Of a DNA stretch of 6,072 bases, positions 5,738-6,072 are shown piece after piece. The translations under genes were made by a program, and so were the position numbers. Source of the DNA: Planctomycetota bacterium (GTDB taxonomy: Bacteria > Planctomycetota > Phycisphaerae > Sedimentisphaerales > Anaerobacaceae); the NCBI GenBank assembly GCA_017885385.1, contig JAFNGF010000201.1, positions 1 to 6,072 of the forward strand, read 5' to 3'. Each line of letters starts with the position of its first letter. Position 1 is the stretch's first letter. The notes under the pieces are model-generated. The model made no database searches and had not been told where the DNA came from. It saw nothing but the letters and a program-made list of their open reading frames with translations.

Positions 5738-6072
5738 TTTGTGCAGGAATAGATGCCGGCTCAAGAACAATAAAAATTGTTCTGATGGATGCCCGGAACC
5801 TCAGCGTCATAGCGAAAGGATTAACCGACCAGGGCGTCGCCCAGGATAAACTCACGTTGGAGCTTTTTGAAAGGCTTCTAAAGGATAGCGACATTCGCAA
5901 AAAGGATGTTCGCAGGATTGTGGCGACGGGCTATGGAAGAAACGCAGTCAGCATAGCCGATACGACCATAACCGAGATTACCTGCCACGCGGTCGGCGTG
6001 CGTCGGCTGGTGCCGGATGCTATGACGATTATTGATATCGGCGGCGAGGACAGCAAACTGATACGCCTGGAT
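5734..6072 (+). CDS. ATP-dependent activator of 2-hydroxyacyl-CoA dehydratase/benzoyl-CoA reductase-type enzymes (partial, 5' end)
   Basis: The first 113 residues of a BadF/BadG/HgdC-type activator run off the window edge. This family has an ASKHA (actin-like) ATPase fold, forms a homodimer around one [4Fe-4S] cluster, and uses ATP hydrolysis to push single low-potential electrons into the partner dehydratase or reductase. Here GIDAGSRTIKIV (residues 5-16) is the phosphate-1 loop, ATGYGR (64-69) and EITCHAVG (81-88) are family signatures, and DIGGEDSK (101-108) is the second phosphate-binding strand. The two Cys residues that ligate the shared cluster in known members lie further downstream, outside the window. 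The start overlaps the previous stop (ATGA), with GGAG at 5724-5727. Known members are about 250-270 residues; longer fused forms exist, and the end is needed to tell which this is. Confidence 0.93.
   Translation, partial: MICAGIDAGSRTIKIVLMDARNLSVIAKGLTDQGVAQDKLTLELFERLLKDSDIRKKDVRRIVATGYGRNAVSIADTTITEITCHAVGVRRLVPDAMTIIDIGGEDSKLIRLD

Overview
The window looks like a stretch of chromosome from a strictly anaerobic bacterium, probably of the Planctomycetota. This lineage call is inference. It rests on a lamin-tail-like protein end, dispersed palindromic repeats and the oxygen-sensitive enzyme families present. All five complete genes, the 3' end of one gene and the 5' start of another are on the + strand. 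TGA is used as a normal stop for several genes, so the standard bacterial code applies.

Layout. Positions 1-120 hold the last codons of a protein resembling the C-terminus of a lamin-tail (LTD) domain. Positions 309-1016 hold a membrane-anchored or exported beta-rich protein interrupted by one in-frame TGA at 888-890. The frame stays open and protein-like for 41 more codons, and a compact hairpin with a UGG loop lies at the distance expected of a bacterial SECIS element. I therefore read this as a candidate selenoprotein with a U-x3-C motif. A rho-independent terminator at 1040-1078 closes this unit.

Positions 1133-1939 encode a class I SAM methyltransferase with an unusual Cys-Cys-Cys motif I. 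After a 125-base gap filled with three hairpins comes a tightly coupled set: three different HgdB/BcrC-type proteins of the 2-hydroxyacyl-CoA dehydratase superfamily (2065-3342, 3339-4358, 4355-5737) and the start of their ATP-driven activator (5734 to the window end). Each junction is a 4-base overlap (ATGA or GTGA), so this is one operon. The activator is expected to hydrolyse ATP and pass single high-potential electrons to iron-sulfur clusters held by the dehydratase-like subunits. The substrate is unknown, and no CoA-transferase or CoA-ligase gene is visible.

Two of the three dehydratase-like genes appear to carry palindromic repeat elements inserted in frame near their N-termini, upstream of the first cluster-ligand Cys. 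These are an 84-base composite (28 codons) in the first and a different 39-base element (13 codons) in the second. A sister copy of the first element lies between the methyltransferase and dehydratase genes, and shows that it is a repeat and not native coding sequence.
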